From Alligator mississippiensis (lineage: Eukaryota; Chordata; Crocodylia; Alligatoridae), in the NCBI RefSeq assembly GCF_030867095.1, contig NC_081837.1, positions 17,781,001-17,845,000 of the forward strand: a stretch of DNA of 64,000 nucleotides. Direction: 5' to 3'. The translations under genes and the position numbers were made by a program. The notes beneath the pieces are model-generated. The model searched no databases. It saw only the letters and a program-made list of their open reading frames with translations, and was not told where the DNA came from. Below are positions 24,521 through 35,884 of this stretch, one piece after another. Position 1 is the first letter of the stretch, and the number at the start of each line of letters is the position of its first letter.

Positions 24521-24530
24521 AGCCTTTTAA
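24521..24530 (-). promoter_or_regulatory. TATA-like box of the methyltransferase gene
   Basis: TTAAAAGG on the minus strand lies about 90 bp before the ATG at 24433, a distance that would leave a 5' leader of roughly 60 nt. Further upstream, GTTAAC words near 24610 and 24690 resemble halves of HNF1-type sites, and a TATATG(TATATG)2 run is at about 24740-24757. Function is inferred from position only. Confidence 0.3.
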
Positions 24531-24759
24531 CCCCTTTGTGCCCCTGACACTGAAAAGCTGCTTGTAGCTTGTCTATACCTCAGAGGGTCACTTTAGGGTT
24601 GCAGCCGGCTGTTAACAATCCCCACTTGCTCTTTGAGCCGAAGGGGGAGGACACCCCGGGGTTGCAGCAGTCACAGAGTGATGTGAATAGTTAACGACTC
24701 AAGGCCATCCCGTTAGCTGCCACCTTGGCAGCATCGCAGTATATGTATATGTATATGCA

Positions 24760-26100
24760 CAGCAAGGGACTTCTGACCCTTGGCCAAATTCCCCATCGTG
24801 GACGTGAGAGCAGCGAGGAGAGCAAGTTCATATAAAGATCAACATCAGCAGCACAAAAGCTCTCTTAATGCCTCACTGCAGCATTCGTGTGCTTCATCTG
24901 ATGTGTGAGAGGAGCCGGAGAGACTCCCCACGGCTGTTGATCCCAAGAAGCCCAATGATCATGGCAAAGGAGCCTGGAGATCTGAGTCTGATAGGGTAGG
25001 ATACAGTGCCCAGGAATAGCCCGCATAGGCGAAGTGCCTGTGCTTAGGAGTAGCCATGAGAGGTGAAGTACCTGGGAGAAGCAGGCAAGCCTGGAAATCA
25101 CACCTCAGAGTAGCTGAGGGAGGCCTGGTCACAGGGACTGAGGCCATGGACCAAAGGGGCTGATGAAGGAGATGGTTGATACCACCTACAAGGCATGGGC
25201 GTGGTGTGAGGGGCAGTTGAGCCACATCAATTAGCCCTTAAGGCAATGACCATGGACACCTGTGGTCACAAAAGTAAGGCCAGGCTTGGGAAGCCCTGGG
25301 ACAGCCTCTGTTTTTTCTAAAAGGTAGTACCATCAAGGTGTGGCAGGAAAGTGAAGGGGGAATGCCCAAAGAAAGCCAGACTGGGCAATGGCTGAGTGTC
25401 ACCACCGGCCCTGGGACCAGCACTTGCTACACCTCTGCGTTTGATCCAGGCCCCGGTTACTGCCAGCCTCCAGCACATGCAGAGCAAGAGGCTGTGCACA
25501 CATTTAGGCGTGCTGGTCCCCATCCTGCCCTTGCCAGAGGTGTGACCCTTGCGGGGCTCAGGCCATGCTCCCTGCAGCTGGCTGTTCATACAGCTGTGGA
25601 GAGGAGTGACATCCTCACCCAGCATCTGCCCCAGATCCCCAGGTTCATGTCCAAAGATACCTAAGGGGAAGGTAGTTCCCCAGGACATGGGTGAGGGGCT
25701 TGTAAATCTTAACCGGACCATGTTCTACCGTTTACCCTCTGGTGAACCAAGGAAATCAACTTCTGGATATAATCCTGCCCTGATCCCCCATGGGCTGCCC
25801 AAGATGAGACCTGATCCATCTCGCCACCATCTCTATGTCAAATTTTTCCCTGCACATTTGTTAGTTGGCTCCGTCTGGCAAGACCACAGGACGGAGCTGT
25901 GCCATCCTGCCCGGAGCTGTGCCTTTTCCCATCTCTCTTGTGCTTGTCCTCTTCCTCTGCAAGGAGGAGCGCATGGATCCGGAGCACAAACACACGTCGT
26001 CTCAGCATTTCCAATGAGCAGGTCTTAGTGGTTTCACCTGTTCCTTTCCCCTTCCCTCAGCCCATTTCCATTCCTGACCAGTACCCCAGGATATGCTTTT
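24760..26100. other. No recognised gene
   Basis: Frames of up to 159 codons occur on both strands at 25317-26028 without a domain. The plus-strand word order at 25715-25870 faintly recalls the CR1-like fragments but is too diverged to call. Confidence 0.4.
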
Positions 26101-26119
26101 AAGTGAGCCTATATTTTGT

Positions 26120-26290
26120 GTTCAGGTTTAGTTTTTCCATAACGCAAGCTACTCTAAACCCATCACTGCACCCCTGAGCCATGCAATCCCCCTTACAAAT
26201 TACTGTAATTAATGACAAGCCCTTGGATTACATTACTTGTCTCTGGGTTTGTGGTAATTGATAGTAACAAAACAATACAACGCGATTTGC
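26120..26290. repeat. Diverged copy of methyltransferase intron 1 sequence
   Basis: The run CATAACGCAAGCTACTCTAAACC, CATCACTGCACCCCTGAGCC, ATGCAATCCCCCTTACAAAT, TTGTCTCTGGGTTTGTGG matches 23430-23545 inside intron 1 of the gene at 22232-24433 in the same order and orientation. It suggests the tandem duplications of the methyltransferase once extended upstream. No exon is preserved beside it. Confidence 0.5.
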
Positions 26291-26299
26291 TAGGGCTCC

Positions 26300-27520
26300 C
26301 ATTTGCCGTCTCACAGCTAGGTAAACAGCATTAGAAATAACAGCTCATTTCCTTCACAATAACAGACGAAGGAGGGCATTTGATATTTTAATGCGGTGCT
26401 TATGGAGAAGCTTTGCAATCAAATGTTATCAGTCTTATCTCTGCTGCCATCTTCTCCAGCACTAACATGTTCTGGATTGAATTTGGATCATACCCTGCCA
26501 TGTTAATGACTCTCCAGAGAAATCTGGAACTTACACGTTCGGTGCATTTCTTTCCCCTTGGCTTCCCTCTCCACACCCAGCCTTGCACCCTGTATTTGTT
26601 TAAAGCTTACAGGGATGCGAGACCTGAGCTCAGCCGCAGCAGAGACTGGTGAATGCCCTTGCTTATGTGCAGAAGTGCAGGAGGCTGGCCGCCTTCTTTT
26701 AAACCTTCTTTTAAATCCCATTTGCTTTCAGATCAGGAGGGAAGGGCTGTGGGGCCCAAACAAAGATCTTGGGACAGGTAACACATCCTGCAAAGTCCTC
26801 TGAGGGGTCGATAGCTGCATGCCCTGATATCTGGGGGAAATACAGACACACCGAGAGCATCCTGAGACATGGCCCTGTGCCTGTCACCAGCATGGTATTG
26901 GGGACCTGAGCCTCCCAGACTGGGGCAAGGCACCGAGATGCGTTTGTTGTCATTAGGGGTGTAGGTTGCAGCCACGTTAGTCTAAGGACACAGGCAGACA
27001 AGGTTTTGGGGTTAAGTCTGATATCTTTTAGAATATCAGAAAACTCTTCTTCTCAAGCTTTCAGGTACAAATAATACCCTTTGTCGGGCTGAGGAAGTGT
27101 CTGCAGATGGTCCGTGCTCTTCCTGGATGAAGTAGTAAAGCAGCCAGAGGCTGGCAGTTTGGATCACTTGCAAGCACTTTAAGCACCGAGGGCCTTTGTC
27201 CTCAAAAGCCTTTGGTAGAGAAGACCATTTTGGACAGAGAAGACCATTTTGGACAGAGCCTTTTGGACAGAGAAGACCATTTGGCTGTGGGGCTGGTGTT
27301 ACTCCAATCTCCAGGCAAGACTGCAGGCTGCTTTATTTTAGGTGCCGATGGATGGGCCCACTTCAGTGATCAAGTGCTCCCATCTCGGCTCATTTCAGGC
27401 TTGTGGCACTCTCTGTAGGTAGATGGCTGAATACTCCCAGTTGGACCGGGATAGCACAGCATATCCCCTTGCAGGCGGAGGGGAAAATCTGCCACATCCT
27501 ATTGAGTTCTCATCATGCTT
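26300..27520. other. No recognised gene; repeat R copy and short tandem repeat
   Basis: A reversed copy of repeat family R is at 26955-27130. At 27212-27290 the words GACAGAGAAGACCATTTTG repeat about three times, interrupted by a partial unit. No coding sequence is recognised. Confidence 0.5.
26955..27130 (-). repeat. Dispersed repeat family R, copy 2 (reversed)
   Basis: It starts GGGGTGTAGGTTGCAGCCACG, then GGACACAGGCAGACAAGG, TGATATCTTTTAGAATATC, and GTCGGGCTGAGGAAGTG, followed by GTGCTCTTCCTGGATG. This is the reverse complement of the order in the 12300 and 55328 copies and is one of the more complete copies. Confidence 0.65.
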
Positions 27521-27524
27521 TCTC

Positions 27525-27650
27525 TTTTCTGGCCACGAAGAGGCAGCAAAGGCTCATGTGAAACTCCACTGCTCCTTGTTCTGTTATCTGCCCCCACTGA
27601 GAACAGCCCAGCTCCATCCTCATTGCAACCCCCTGCAGGGAGCTGAAGCT
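27525..27650 (-). mobile_element. Short CR1 fragment
   Basis: On the minus strand the frame [20 protein letters not shown] matches [20 protein letters not shown] of the CR1 fragment at 50640-51045. Only this small part of the ORF2 C-terminal region remains. Confidence 0.6.
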
Positions 27651-27659
27651 GAGCGGCAA

Positions 27660-30135
27660 GGACAATTCTGCTGCTGCTTGAAGGCACCTTGCAAAGAGAA
27701 GAACAGGTTTGTGCATGCACCAGTTGGGAAGGGAATTGTTCTTGGGGAAAAAAATTCACCAGAAGCCTTTATTTTATTGCTTTTACTCTCAGTTGCATGA
27801 AGGGATCTTGCTGCCGCTTTGGCTGTGCATACTTATGTCCAGGAGAATACCCACAGGCCCTCCTCACCCAGTACAGAGGTAACGAGGGTCCTTCATCCGT
27901 TCTTCTCCCAGCTGCCAATGCAATTGGTGCATCCAAGGCAGGCTGTGGGCAAGTTGGGGGTCAGGGGAATGGTGGGAAAATGTGGTACCATGGCTAATTT
28001 CTGCTTCCAAACCCCTGAGATGGCTCTGCCTGCATTGGGGGCCAGACAGACCAGTCTGCATGTCCCAGAGTCTGATCAGCACAAATCCCCTGCAATTCTC
28101 TAGAGGCTCCTACACTGCACTGATCTCCGTGGTATCTGCGTGTCCCCAGTTGTGTGATAACTACCACCTTCCTTGTGTTTTTCTCTAGTCCTGACCCTGG
28201 GACAGCAGGGTGGGCACAGGGGGAAGGTTTTAAATCATTTTAAATGATCTCTGTTGGTATTTATGCCACTGATGTGCACAGCGGTGCCAGCTCAGGCATG
28301 TTTCCATAGGCTACATTGGAGAAACCAAAGTCACGAAAACTTGCCAGGCATTTAGAGGGAAAGCTGGCAAGGTTGGATGGTCCTGTGCTTTCATGGGGGC
28401 CAGCCCCTGAGATAGCTCTGGAGTTTAAAGCCAGCTTTGCCCTCCCTTCCCCTTCTTCCCTGCCTTGTTCCTGCACCTAAAACACAAGCAGTAACCGAGA
28501 AGCGGACCCAGAGGTCCAGAGGTGGATACACCTCTGTGGCTATCCAAAAGGCTTCCTTTGCCTCAAAACCTCTGGTGGCCTGAACTTGTGGTATCTTTGC
28601 TGGCTCACAAACTTTCTCCGTGGTCAAGGCCTGATTCCAGCGCAAGGCAGGTGTGAAACTGCAACGTCTATTTTATAAAAGTGAACTTTTTGCCCTCTTT
28701 GCTCGAGCAGTGCTGGGCTTCTGGTGTTACCTGCAGAGTCCCACCTCTTGCACTGGATTCCTCTCCCCTGGGAACAAAAGATCCCGCTTGCTCCCGCAAT
28801 ACAGGATTGTGAAACAAAGGATTTGCATCCTAGTTCACTCTGTCCTTGTCTTTCTCCCTCTCCTTCCTGCTCTCTCTCATACCCTCCATCGGTGGTTTAA
28901 AAGGGTTCTTTTTTTTTCTTTGAATTTCTCTCTGCTGTAACAAGAAACTAGCAATTAACTATTATAAGGCTATTTTACAGTCCTATGGAAACCCCTTTTA
29001 TCCATTTTGTTTTAAATGGTTATATCTTTTATTCCTAGTTTTCAGGAATATAAAACTTTACAACATTTGCTGCAAACCTTCATACTTTGCTTTGCAGTTT
29101 ATGGCTCCCTCTGCAGATATATCTTACACATAAATAAGGCTTTCATCTCTACAGTACTTGACCATGCACTGCAGTGGCTGGGAGCAGTTTCATTAATGCA
29201 AATCTCTCTGCAAATCGCAGCGTGATTCATATCCAGTCTCCATCTAGGTTGGTCCCGTGGTGCAGAGCCTGGAGAAGTGATCCTAGCTGAGCATCTAGTC
29301 TATTCGGACTGTCAGTTCTTCAGGGCAGGGACCATCTCTGGTGCATGTGGGCAGAGCGGTCAGCCCAAAATGAGAGCCCATCTCTTCAGTGGCCTGGAGA
29401 TACAAATAAGCCCTAATGAACCCTCTCTGTAATGAATGTAGCCAGGAGCTCTGCTGATTTCCCCTGCTGCTGCTGATCTGGCCCGCAGGTGTCTGTCTGG
29501 AGAGGGAAACCCTCGGCCAGTGCGGAGGCCTGAGTGTGCCGTTCCCCTCCGATAAAGGCATTTTAGGATTAATAAGGGGGTCCCGTGATGCACTCAAGCT
29601 CAACAAAAGTTTTGCATGCCCGCTCCCCCGGCCCCATCACACAAACAGCAGTCGGCACTGGTTGCTGCTGGCACTGGGGTAGCCGGCATCGTGAAGCCCA
29701 TCCCCATGCTCCCACCCAGAACACCCCATGCCAATGCACCTCTCTGCTTCCACCGAGGCAATAAAAGTCACCAAGAGGCTTTGGTGTCCATGCAGATTTG
29801 CAGTGAGCTGTACTTTGTCAAAGGCAAGAGCAGCTCATGCCTTTGGAGCTGAGCTCCAGGGTTTGACCCCACTGCCAGGGGCAGGGTGTGCCGCGAGGGA
29901 TGGTTTTAGCAGGACAGATGGTTTGGTTCCTGGGTGGGGCAGCATCTCCACAGCTGAGAAGGGACATTCCTACAAGAGGCAGATCCCTGTGTAACATTGT
30001 GGGTTTTGGATACACGATGGTGGTGGAGGATCGGATGTGAGCGAAGGCAGGTCTGCTGCATGTTGAGGACTTAGCCAGTAATGGGGGGGGGGTCTCTCTT
30101 CGAGTATGGAGAAGCAAGTGCCAATTCAGTTTGCA
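27660..30135. other. No recognised gene
   Basis: Mixed composition, AT-rich around 28900-29050, with no frame showing a domain and no tRNA-like fold noticed. A G-run of nine lies at about 30082. Confidence 0.4.
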
Positions 30136-30139
30136 GGCA

Positions 30140-30560
30140 AGGTTTCATAGTTTCATAGTTGGTCGGGTCAGAAGGGACCTGAGCATATCATCAAGTCCGA
30201 CCCCCTGCCATGGCAAGAAAGAGTACTGGGGTCAAACGACCCTGGCGAGGTGTTCGTCCAACCTCCTCTTAAAGACCCCCAGGGTAGGAGCCAGCACCAC
30301 TTCTCTTGGAAGCTGGTTCCAGATCCTAGCCGCCCTGACCGTGAAGTAGCATCTCCTGATGCGTAGCCTGAATCTACCCTCTGCCAGCGTGTGACCGTTA
30401 CTCCTTGTCACCCAGCGGAGTCCACCCTGCTCCTGCAAGGTATGTCCCACCTCTACTGCACTACGCGCTGGCTGTAGGTCGGAGTAGCAGGATGACTGTC
30501 GCGTGAGACTGAACCTCTTTTTTCTTTTACAGCAGCAACACGAGCCCAGGCATGCTGTCA
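30140..30560 (-). mobile_element. CR1 LINE fragment, ORF2 C-terminus and 3' end
   Basis: The plus-strand edge TTTCATAGTTTCATAGTTGG is the reverse complement of the CR1 3' terminal repeat. The minus-strand frame ends RLRIRRCYFTVRAARIWNQL, PREVVLAPTLGVFKRRLDEH, the C-terminus of a CR1-type ORF2. It is 5'-truncated near 30545 and differs in subfamily from the 43.7-kb copy. Confidence 0.85.
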
Positions 30561-30574
30561 CCCACGTTTCTTAA

Positions 30575-30735
30575 GCAGTGTGCCTATATATATATCTCTG
30601 TCTCTGTATATATATAAAGCTCTGTATATCTCTATGTAGGCATATACATAAAGCTATCTCTCTGTCTATCACTATATATTTCTATCTCCATTTCTACAGA
30701 GGTGTATTTCTATCTCTATCTCTATTTCTCATTGT
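30575..30735. repeat. Degenerate TATC/TATA microsatellite
   Basis: Runs of TATATATATC, TCTGTATATATATA, TATCTCTATG and CTATCTCTATCTCTATTTC make up most of this stretch. It abuts the 5' truncation point of the CR1 fragment. Confidence 0.8.
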
Positions 30736-30739
30736 GTTT

Positions 30740-32125
30740 GCTGTGCAAGCCCCAGACCCTGTGAGAGGCCATGGCTTTCTCTCTGCAGCCCATTTTGTAG
30801 CAGTCCTGGCTCTGCGCAGCCAGGGCACCTGAGTCCAAGTCAGAGCCCCTGGCCGTGCCCCGCCTCAGGGCTGGCTGGAAGGGGAGGCAGAGGCCTGAGC
30901 CCTCGGAGGGGCGCCCTTACCTCTTGGGTGTCAGAACCCAGCCCAAGCTGAGCCGGGGAGCCGGGGCTGGCTCGGGCTCAGCTCCCAGCTCCGTGACACG
31001 TGGCTTGTCCTGGGAAGGAGCCTCGCAAGCGCCCATCAGGCGTGACTGCTCATGATCAGCACCTGTCCCACCGCTCCCCCAGGGACCCGCGGCTCCCAGC
31101 TCCCTGCAGCTTTGGTGCAAGTCCCCGGCCACTGCCACTGCCCCTGCCGCCCCACATATCATCTAATATGGGCGGAAGGTAACCGAGCAGAGCATAACTC
31201 GCCACTCGCACGCAACATCTGTCGTGAGCGTGGTGAGCACTCCTGGCCGCACGGTGCAGCTGGCCCTGGTCCCCCAAGTGCCGCAGCTGGGGTGCTGGTG
31301 GCCAGGACCCGCAGCCCCAGCAGAGGCCTGTGCAGCTTCCTCGCACCGTACCTCCAGCCACAGCTCCGCAGATGGACATGCCCGTGTGCAGCCACAGGCC
31401 CTGCTGTGCTCCAGGTAAGTCGGGCACGGAGAGACTGGGCACAGCCGGGGAGGCAGTGCAGGGGGTAAACGAGGCGATGGCTGGGGCTTGCAGGAGCTGC
31501 CTGAGGCAGGCTTGTGCAAGAGGCAGAGGGCAGGCAGTGCCTGTGCCCACCCCGGAGCCTGGCTCGCCTCCCAGGCTGCCTGACCTGGACGTAGCACTTC
31601 ACCATGTCTCCCCAAAGTCAGGGTAGATGTACACCCGATAGACTGGAGACCTGGGATCATGGCTCTGCTCCAGGTCAGGTCAGTCTAAGTTTCAGCAGCC
31701 AAGCTGTCTGCCATGCTGCTGGGCTCCTGGGTGAGATGCTCCTGCCTGCTCTCACCTAGCTGGACCCATTCCCCTGACGGGAAGTGAAACATGGAGGTTC
31801 AGACCTGGTACTAAAACCAACAGTCAGGCTGGGGCTGTAACCATTGTGCTTTTTTGAGGCTCTCAGCCGGGGCCACTTAGTGCCTACAAGGAGGAGCGTG
31901 CTCAACAGAAGACACATATTAGCCAGCGTTTCCAGGAGCCTGGGGGGGGCAGCGTGTTTTCAGAGCTAAGTCCCACGCTGCTCCATCAGCGAGACTGGAG
32001 GTCAAGTCCTGATACAGGAACGGTGGGTGTTTGGGTGCAAGCAGTGCGACTGAACGGGGCCCCGTGTTAGTCGAGATGAACAAAGACACCAAAGCCCCCA
32101 GTCTTTAATGCTCTTGTTCCACCTC
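30740..32125. other. GC-rich DNA, possible short exon, no recognised gene
   Basis: Frames of 140 to 165 codons overlap on both strands at 31052-31660, as expected of GC-rich DNA. A very good donor, CTCCAG|GTAAGTCG, falls at about 31412 on the plus strand behind an acceptor-like CTCCGCAG near 31370, enclosing a 42-bp open piece that starts ATGGACATG. I cannot connect it to other exons. Confidence 0.35.
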
Positions 32126-32130
32126 AGAGG

Positions 32131-33062
32131 CACCGAGTCAAGGGGCGCAGCGCAGAGCTCTATGTCCAGAGGTGCTTGCTAGCCTGGAGGGCAGAGTCCC
32201 TGCCTAAAGCCTCGGTGTTGTGGGTTTGAATCCTTCCCTGGCTAGTAGGGTGATTTCCTGGGTCACTTCTTTGCTCTTGTGGCCTCCTCCTTCTTTCATT
32301 GCTGGGGCCGGTGGCACCGGGTCAACAGGCGCAGCCGACAGCTTCTCCTTCAGTAGAGCTTGCTGGCCTGGTGGGCAGAGAGCTTATCTAGAGAGTTGGT
32401 GTCATAGATTCAAATCCCACCCAGGTTCTATGAGCAAGTGCCCTTTGTAAGCTGGTCTCTGGGGCCAGTGCTGTACTCCCAGGGCCCCTGACTCTTTCAT
32501 TGCTGTGGCCAGAGGCACCAAGTCAAGAGGTACAGCCAAAAGCATTTTCATTAGGAGAGGTTGCTATCCTGGTGGGGAGAGTGCTAGCATAGAGGCTTGG
32601 TGTCATGGGTTCAAATCCCACCCTGGCTCAGACAAGCTGGTCTCTGGGGTCAGCTCTTTACTTCTGGGGCCCCTGACTCTTTCATTGCTGCAGCCAGAGG
32701 CACTGAGTCAAGAGGTGCAGCCGACAGATCTCCAGGAAGAAGAGCTTGCTGGTCTTGTGGGTGAGGCGCTGTCTTTAGACACTGGAAGCATGGGTTCTAG
32801 TCCTGTGTGTGTCTCAGCTGGATGAGTGAGCCAGAGACCCATGGCCTGCGTGCCCCCCTAGCTGTGCTGTTTGAGCGCAACGCAGTTGGGGTTGGCTACA
32901 TGTTTCTTCTTAGGCTGCTGTGCAGGTACCTACAGGCACTGGGTACTGTTGTGGCAGGACCTTTTGGAGGGGTCTGGGGGCATCCAGTTTTGGCACTTCC
33001 GGTGTACATGTGCAGTGTACAGTCGTACATCCAGTGTACAGTCGTCCAGGTGAATGTAGAAG
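32131..33062 (+). repeat. Left arm of a large palindrome: four tRNA-like ~190-bp units
   Basis: Units begin near 32131, 32311, 32512 and 32697, each opening GAGGCACCGAGTCAAGAGG and GCAGCCGACAG, followed by GCTTGCTGGCCTGGTGGGCAG and, in three units, a B-box-like GGGTTCAAATCCCACC. They end CCCCTGACTCTTTCATTGCTG. The fourth unit runs on into about 250 bp of non-tandem DNA up to 33062. The B box plus a weak A-box-like segment points to a tRNA-derived SINE, but no full cloverleaf can be drawn. The same units recur inverted at 33140-33860. Confidence 0.85.
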
Positions 33063-33139
33063 TCCACGTGGACATGACTAGTCTGGTTTTGAGCCTCCCA
33101 GTGACTAAAAGGCATACACATAATCAGTAACAGAGACTT

Positions 33140-33860
33140 CTTTGTTCACCTGGATGACTGTACACTGTACATGTACACCAGGAGTGCCAAAACTGGATGC
33201 CCCCAGACCCGGGGGACCTCTCAAAGGTCCTGTGACAACAGTACCCAGCAACCTAAGGCATGCTGAGAAGCAGCATGGAGCCAAGCCCAACTGCTGTGCA
33301 CTCAAACAGCATAGCAAGGGGGGCACCCAGGCCATGGATCTTTGGCTCACTCAGGATCACTCACCAGGCCCAGACCCTATGCCACCAGTGTCTCAAGGCA
33401 GCATCTCACCCACAAGGCCAGCAAGCTCTCCTTCCTAATGACCTGTCGGCTGCGCCTCTTGACTCGGCGCCTCTGGCCGCAGCAATGAAAGAGTCAGGGG
33501 CCCCCGGAGTAAAGAGCTGGCCCCAGAGACCAGCTTATCCGAGCCAGGGTGGGCTTTGAGCCCATGACACCAAGCCTCTATGCTAGCACTCTCCCCACCA
33601 GGCTAGCAACCTCTCCTGATGAAAAAACTGTCATCTGCGCCTCTTGACTCGGCGCCTCTGGCCGCAGCAATGAAAGAGTCAGGGGCCCCCGGAGTAAAGA
33701 GCTGACCCCAGAAACCAGCTTATCCATGCCAAGTGGGATTTGAACCCACACCACCAAGCCTCTAAACCAGCACTCTCCCCACCAGGCTAGCAACCTCTCC
33801 TGAAAAGGAATGCTTTCGGCTGCGCCTCTTGACCCTGTGCCTCCGGCCCCAGCAATTAAA
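33140..33860 (-). repeat. Right arm of the large palindrome: about three inverted units
   Basis: Read on the minus strand, this arm repeats the left arm in mirror order: CATCCAGTTTTGGCACTCC, GTGTACATGTACAGTGTACAG near the centre, then GGCCTTGTGGGTGAGATGCTG, then two units with CCCCTGACTCTTTCATTGCTG and GAGGCGCCGAGTCAAGAGG at about 33450-33500 and 33635-33690. The third begins near 33815. The spacer between arms is only about 80 bp (33063-33139). Confidence 0.85.
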
Positions 33861-33939
33861 GGGACAGCAGGTTGACCACACTGCAGTACTCAGTGCCAGG
33901 GCTCGGGCAGAGGTGCAAGTGCAGCCAAATCAGGTGGAG

Positions 33940-34040
33940 AGAGAGAGAGAGAGCGCAATATAGAAATATAGTGATAGAGAGAAATAAAAAAACCCTGCAC
34001 TATTTCTCCCTATATTGCTCTCTCTCTCTCTCTCTCTGTG
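33940..34040. repeat. GA/TC microsatellite hairpin
   Basis: A (GA)n run followed by GCAATATAGAAATATAGTG is matched downstream by CACTATTTCTCCCTATATTGC followed by a (CT)n run. The two arms of about 36 bp are separated by roughly 20 bp. Such purine/pyrimidine mirror and inverted tracts can form cruciform or H-DNA. Confidence 0.8.
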
Positions 34041-34044
34041 ACAC

Positions 34045-35880
34045 AGGAGGGAGACAGCTGGAGAGACCAAGGGTGTGCCACAGGCCTTGGGCCCCGGCCC
34101 TCCCCGGGAGCTGGTTAAATACAGGGTTGTGTTCCTGTATTAATGCAGAGCCTAGGACCATCTTAGACTCCTCTCAGACTTCCCTTGCTTTACTTAACCA
34201 AGGGGTCATCATCACTGCACCCGCGTGAAGCAGGGACCTGTTACATGGAGCACCTGGTGCGTGGAAGGGGGGTGCAGATTGAGACTCAGGGCAGAGCCAC
34301 AACAAAAACGGACCTTGGGCAGGTAAAGTGGGGCTTCGGTTGCAAGCCAGGAGCCTGCATCCAACACTGCTACCCGAAAACCGCGACTTGGCTGCTGCCC
34401 AAACCTGGAGGTGACCAGACATCAGGGCCTCCTGTATCTCGGACCTTAAGGCTTCCCCGATGGCAACAGCTGCGTCTCAGTGAAGGCCAAAAAGTTTCCC
34501 AATCTTACCCGATCAGCAGCCAGGCGCCCAACTCCCCTAAACCCGTCAGCATTCAGAAGATACGCCTATCTCCCCAGCCAGCCCCGCTGCCCCCATGGAG
34601 CAGCGCCGGCTCACGCCGCCCCGCACCTCTTCTCCGGCCCTGCAAACACCACGTCCCGCAGGCCGGGCCCGCCACCTCCGCCAAGCCCTCGGCTCCCGGC
34701 TCAGCCCTACCCCGAGCAGGGTTGGCTTTCCCTTGCGGGCTGCCAGGTGGAGCTGGCAGCACTGAGCAGGGGTTCTTCCTTCGGTACATTTTTTGTTTTT
34801 TGATGTGGATCAGCCAAAAGCAAGAGTAGCTTTGTATCCTATGTCAATCAGAAGCCTCCACTTGGTCAAATGCATTTTTGTTTCCACGGTTCGAAAATAT
34901 TCATTCCCTCCCTCCAGCCAAATGTGCTGGGAAACGTGCTGACCGTCACTGACTCACCATTTCCCCAATAATTAAAATAAGTAATATGGCTGAAAATAAA
35001 TTCAAAATAAATTTAAAAATTATATATTTTAAAAATATAATGGCAGTGAGAAAATGTGTCTGGCTCTCTCCCAACTCAGTAGCCCCTCAGGGATGAAAAT
35101 CGGGAGACATGGCTGAAAGCCCGTGGACATTACATTGAACAGGCATGGGGAGGGGCGGAAACCACAGTTGGACTTCAGGGACTCGCGAAAACCTGGAGGC
35201 GACTGGGGATCGACACAGGCATTCTCCTTCTCGCAAGGGGACAAGTACATCTTCCCCCTGCCGTGACCCAGCCTGGTACAGAAAGAGCACCCACCGTGCT
35301 AGTAGAAGTAGCAAGACTCGTACCAGAGCCATTCAGAGACTACGGTCTGAAACGCTGGAACTAAACCACACCAAGAAGCTGGGAAGTTAGTCCTAAGTAT
35401 TTTACTTTTACTGGGACCAGTTTCTCTTTTTAGACGAGGATCGGCTGAACTTCCACAGATCGTACCAAAGCATCACTACTTCACTGTACCTTATTTTCAG
35501 TTCCTCACAGAATCAGGACTGATTTCCTACAGTGCATTAGCAATTGTGAACTGATGACTAGGAACCATCTGTTACAGTCTTTTACCACTTGTAAATCACA
35601 ACAGGAAACATTTGCATTAAACAAGTAAGACCACGGACTGGATCAGTAGATAGAATGAAAAAGTTTATTCCTTCAGCCAGCCTCAGTAGGAAGGATAATG
35701 GCTGAATCTTCTCAATGTAGACAAGCACCAGCCACAAGGTAAAAAGTTTTTTATACCGTTGAGTGTTCGACTGTGTACATCTTAAGCCCACTTGTTCCTA
35801 CCGGTTAGACAATGACGTCAATTAACTTTACGATCGTTTGGACACGGGACAAGATCTTCGTCCCAATTGGAGTTGGAGAT
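34045..35880. other. GC-rich then AT-rich DNA, no recognised gene
   Basis: 34430-34760 is CpG-rich with an open frame of 214 codons (34185-34829) that lacks a domain. 34970-35045 is nearly pure A/T. A frame without ATG, about 35083-35365 on the plus strand, has varied composition (for example ETWLKARGHYIEQAWGG) but I cannot identify it. AATAAA on the minus strand at 35664-35669 could serve the cassette at 36.3-37.1 kb. A palindromic TGACGTCA (CRE-type) sits at 35813-35820. Confidence 0.4.
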
Positions 35881-35884
35881 TAAC

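Noticed and set aside
31052-31660. Several 140-165-codon overlapping frames
   Set aside because: All reading frames are open together because the DNA is CG-rich; no domain recognised. Only the good donor at 31412 was kept as a weak note.
32556-32640. Functional tRNA gene inside the palindrome units
   Set aside because: A B-box and T-arm-like hairpin are present but acceptor and anticodon stems cannot be formed, so the units are tRNA-derived at most.
34185-34829. 214-codon plus-strand frame over a CpG-rich segment
   Set aside because: No recognised domain; Pro/Ala/Arg-rich as any frame through such DNA would be. The CpG density itself may be of interest but shows no clear core promoter.
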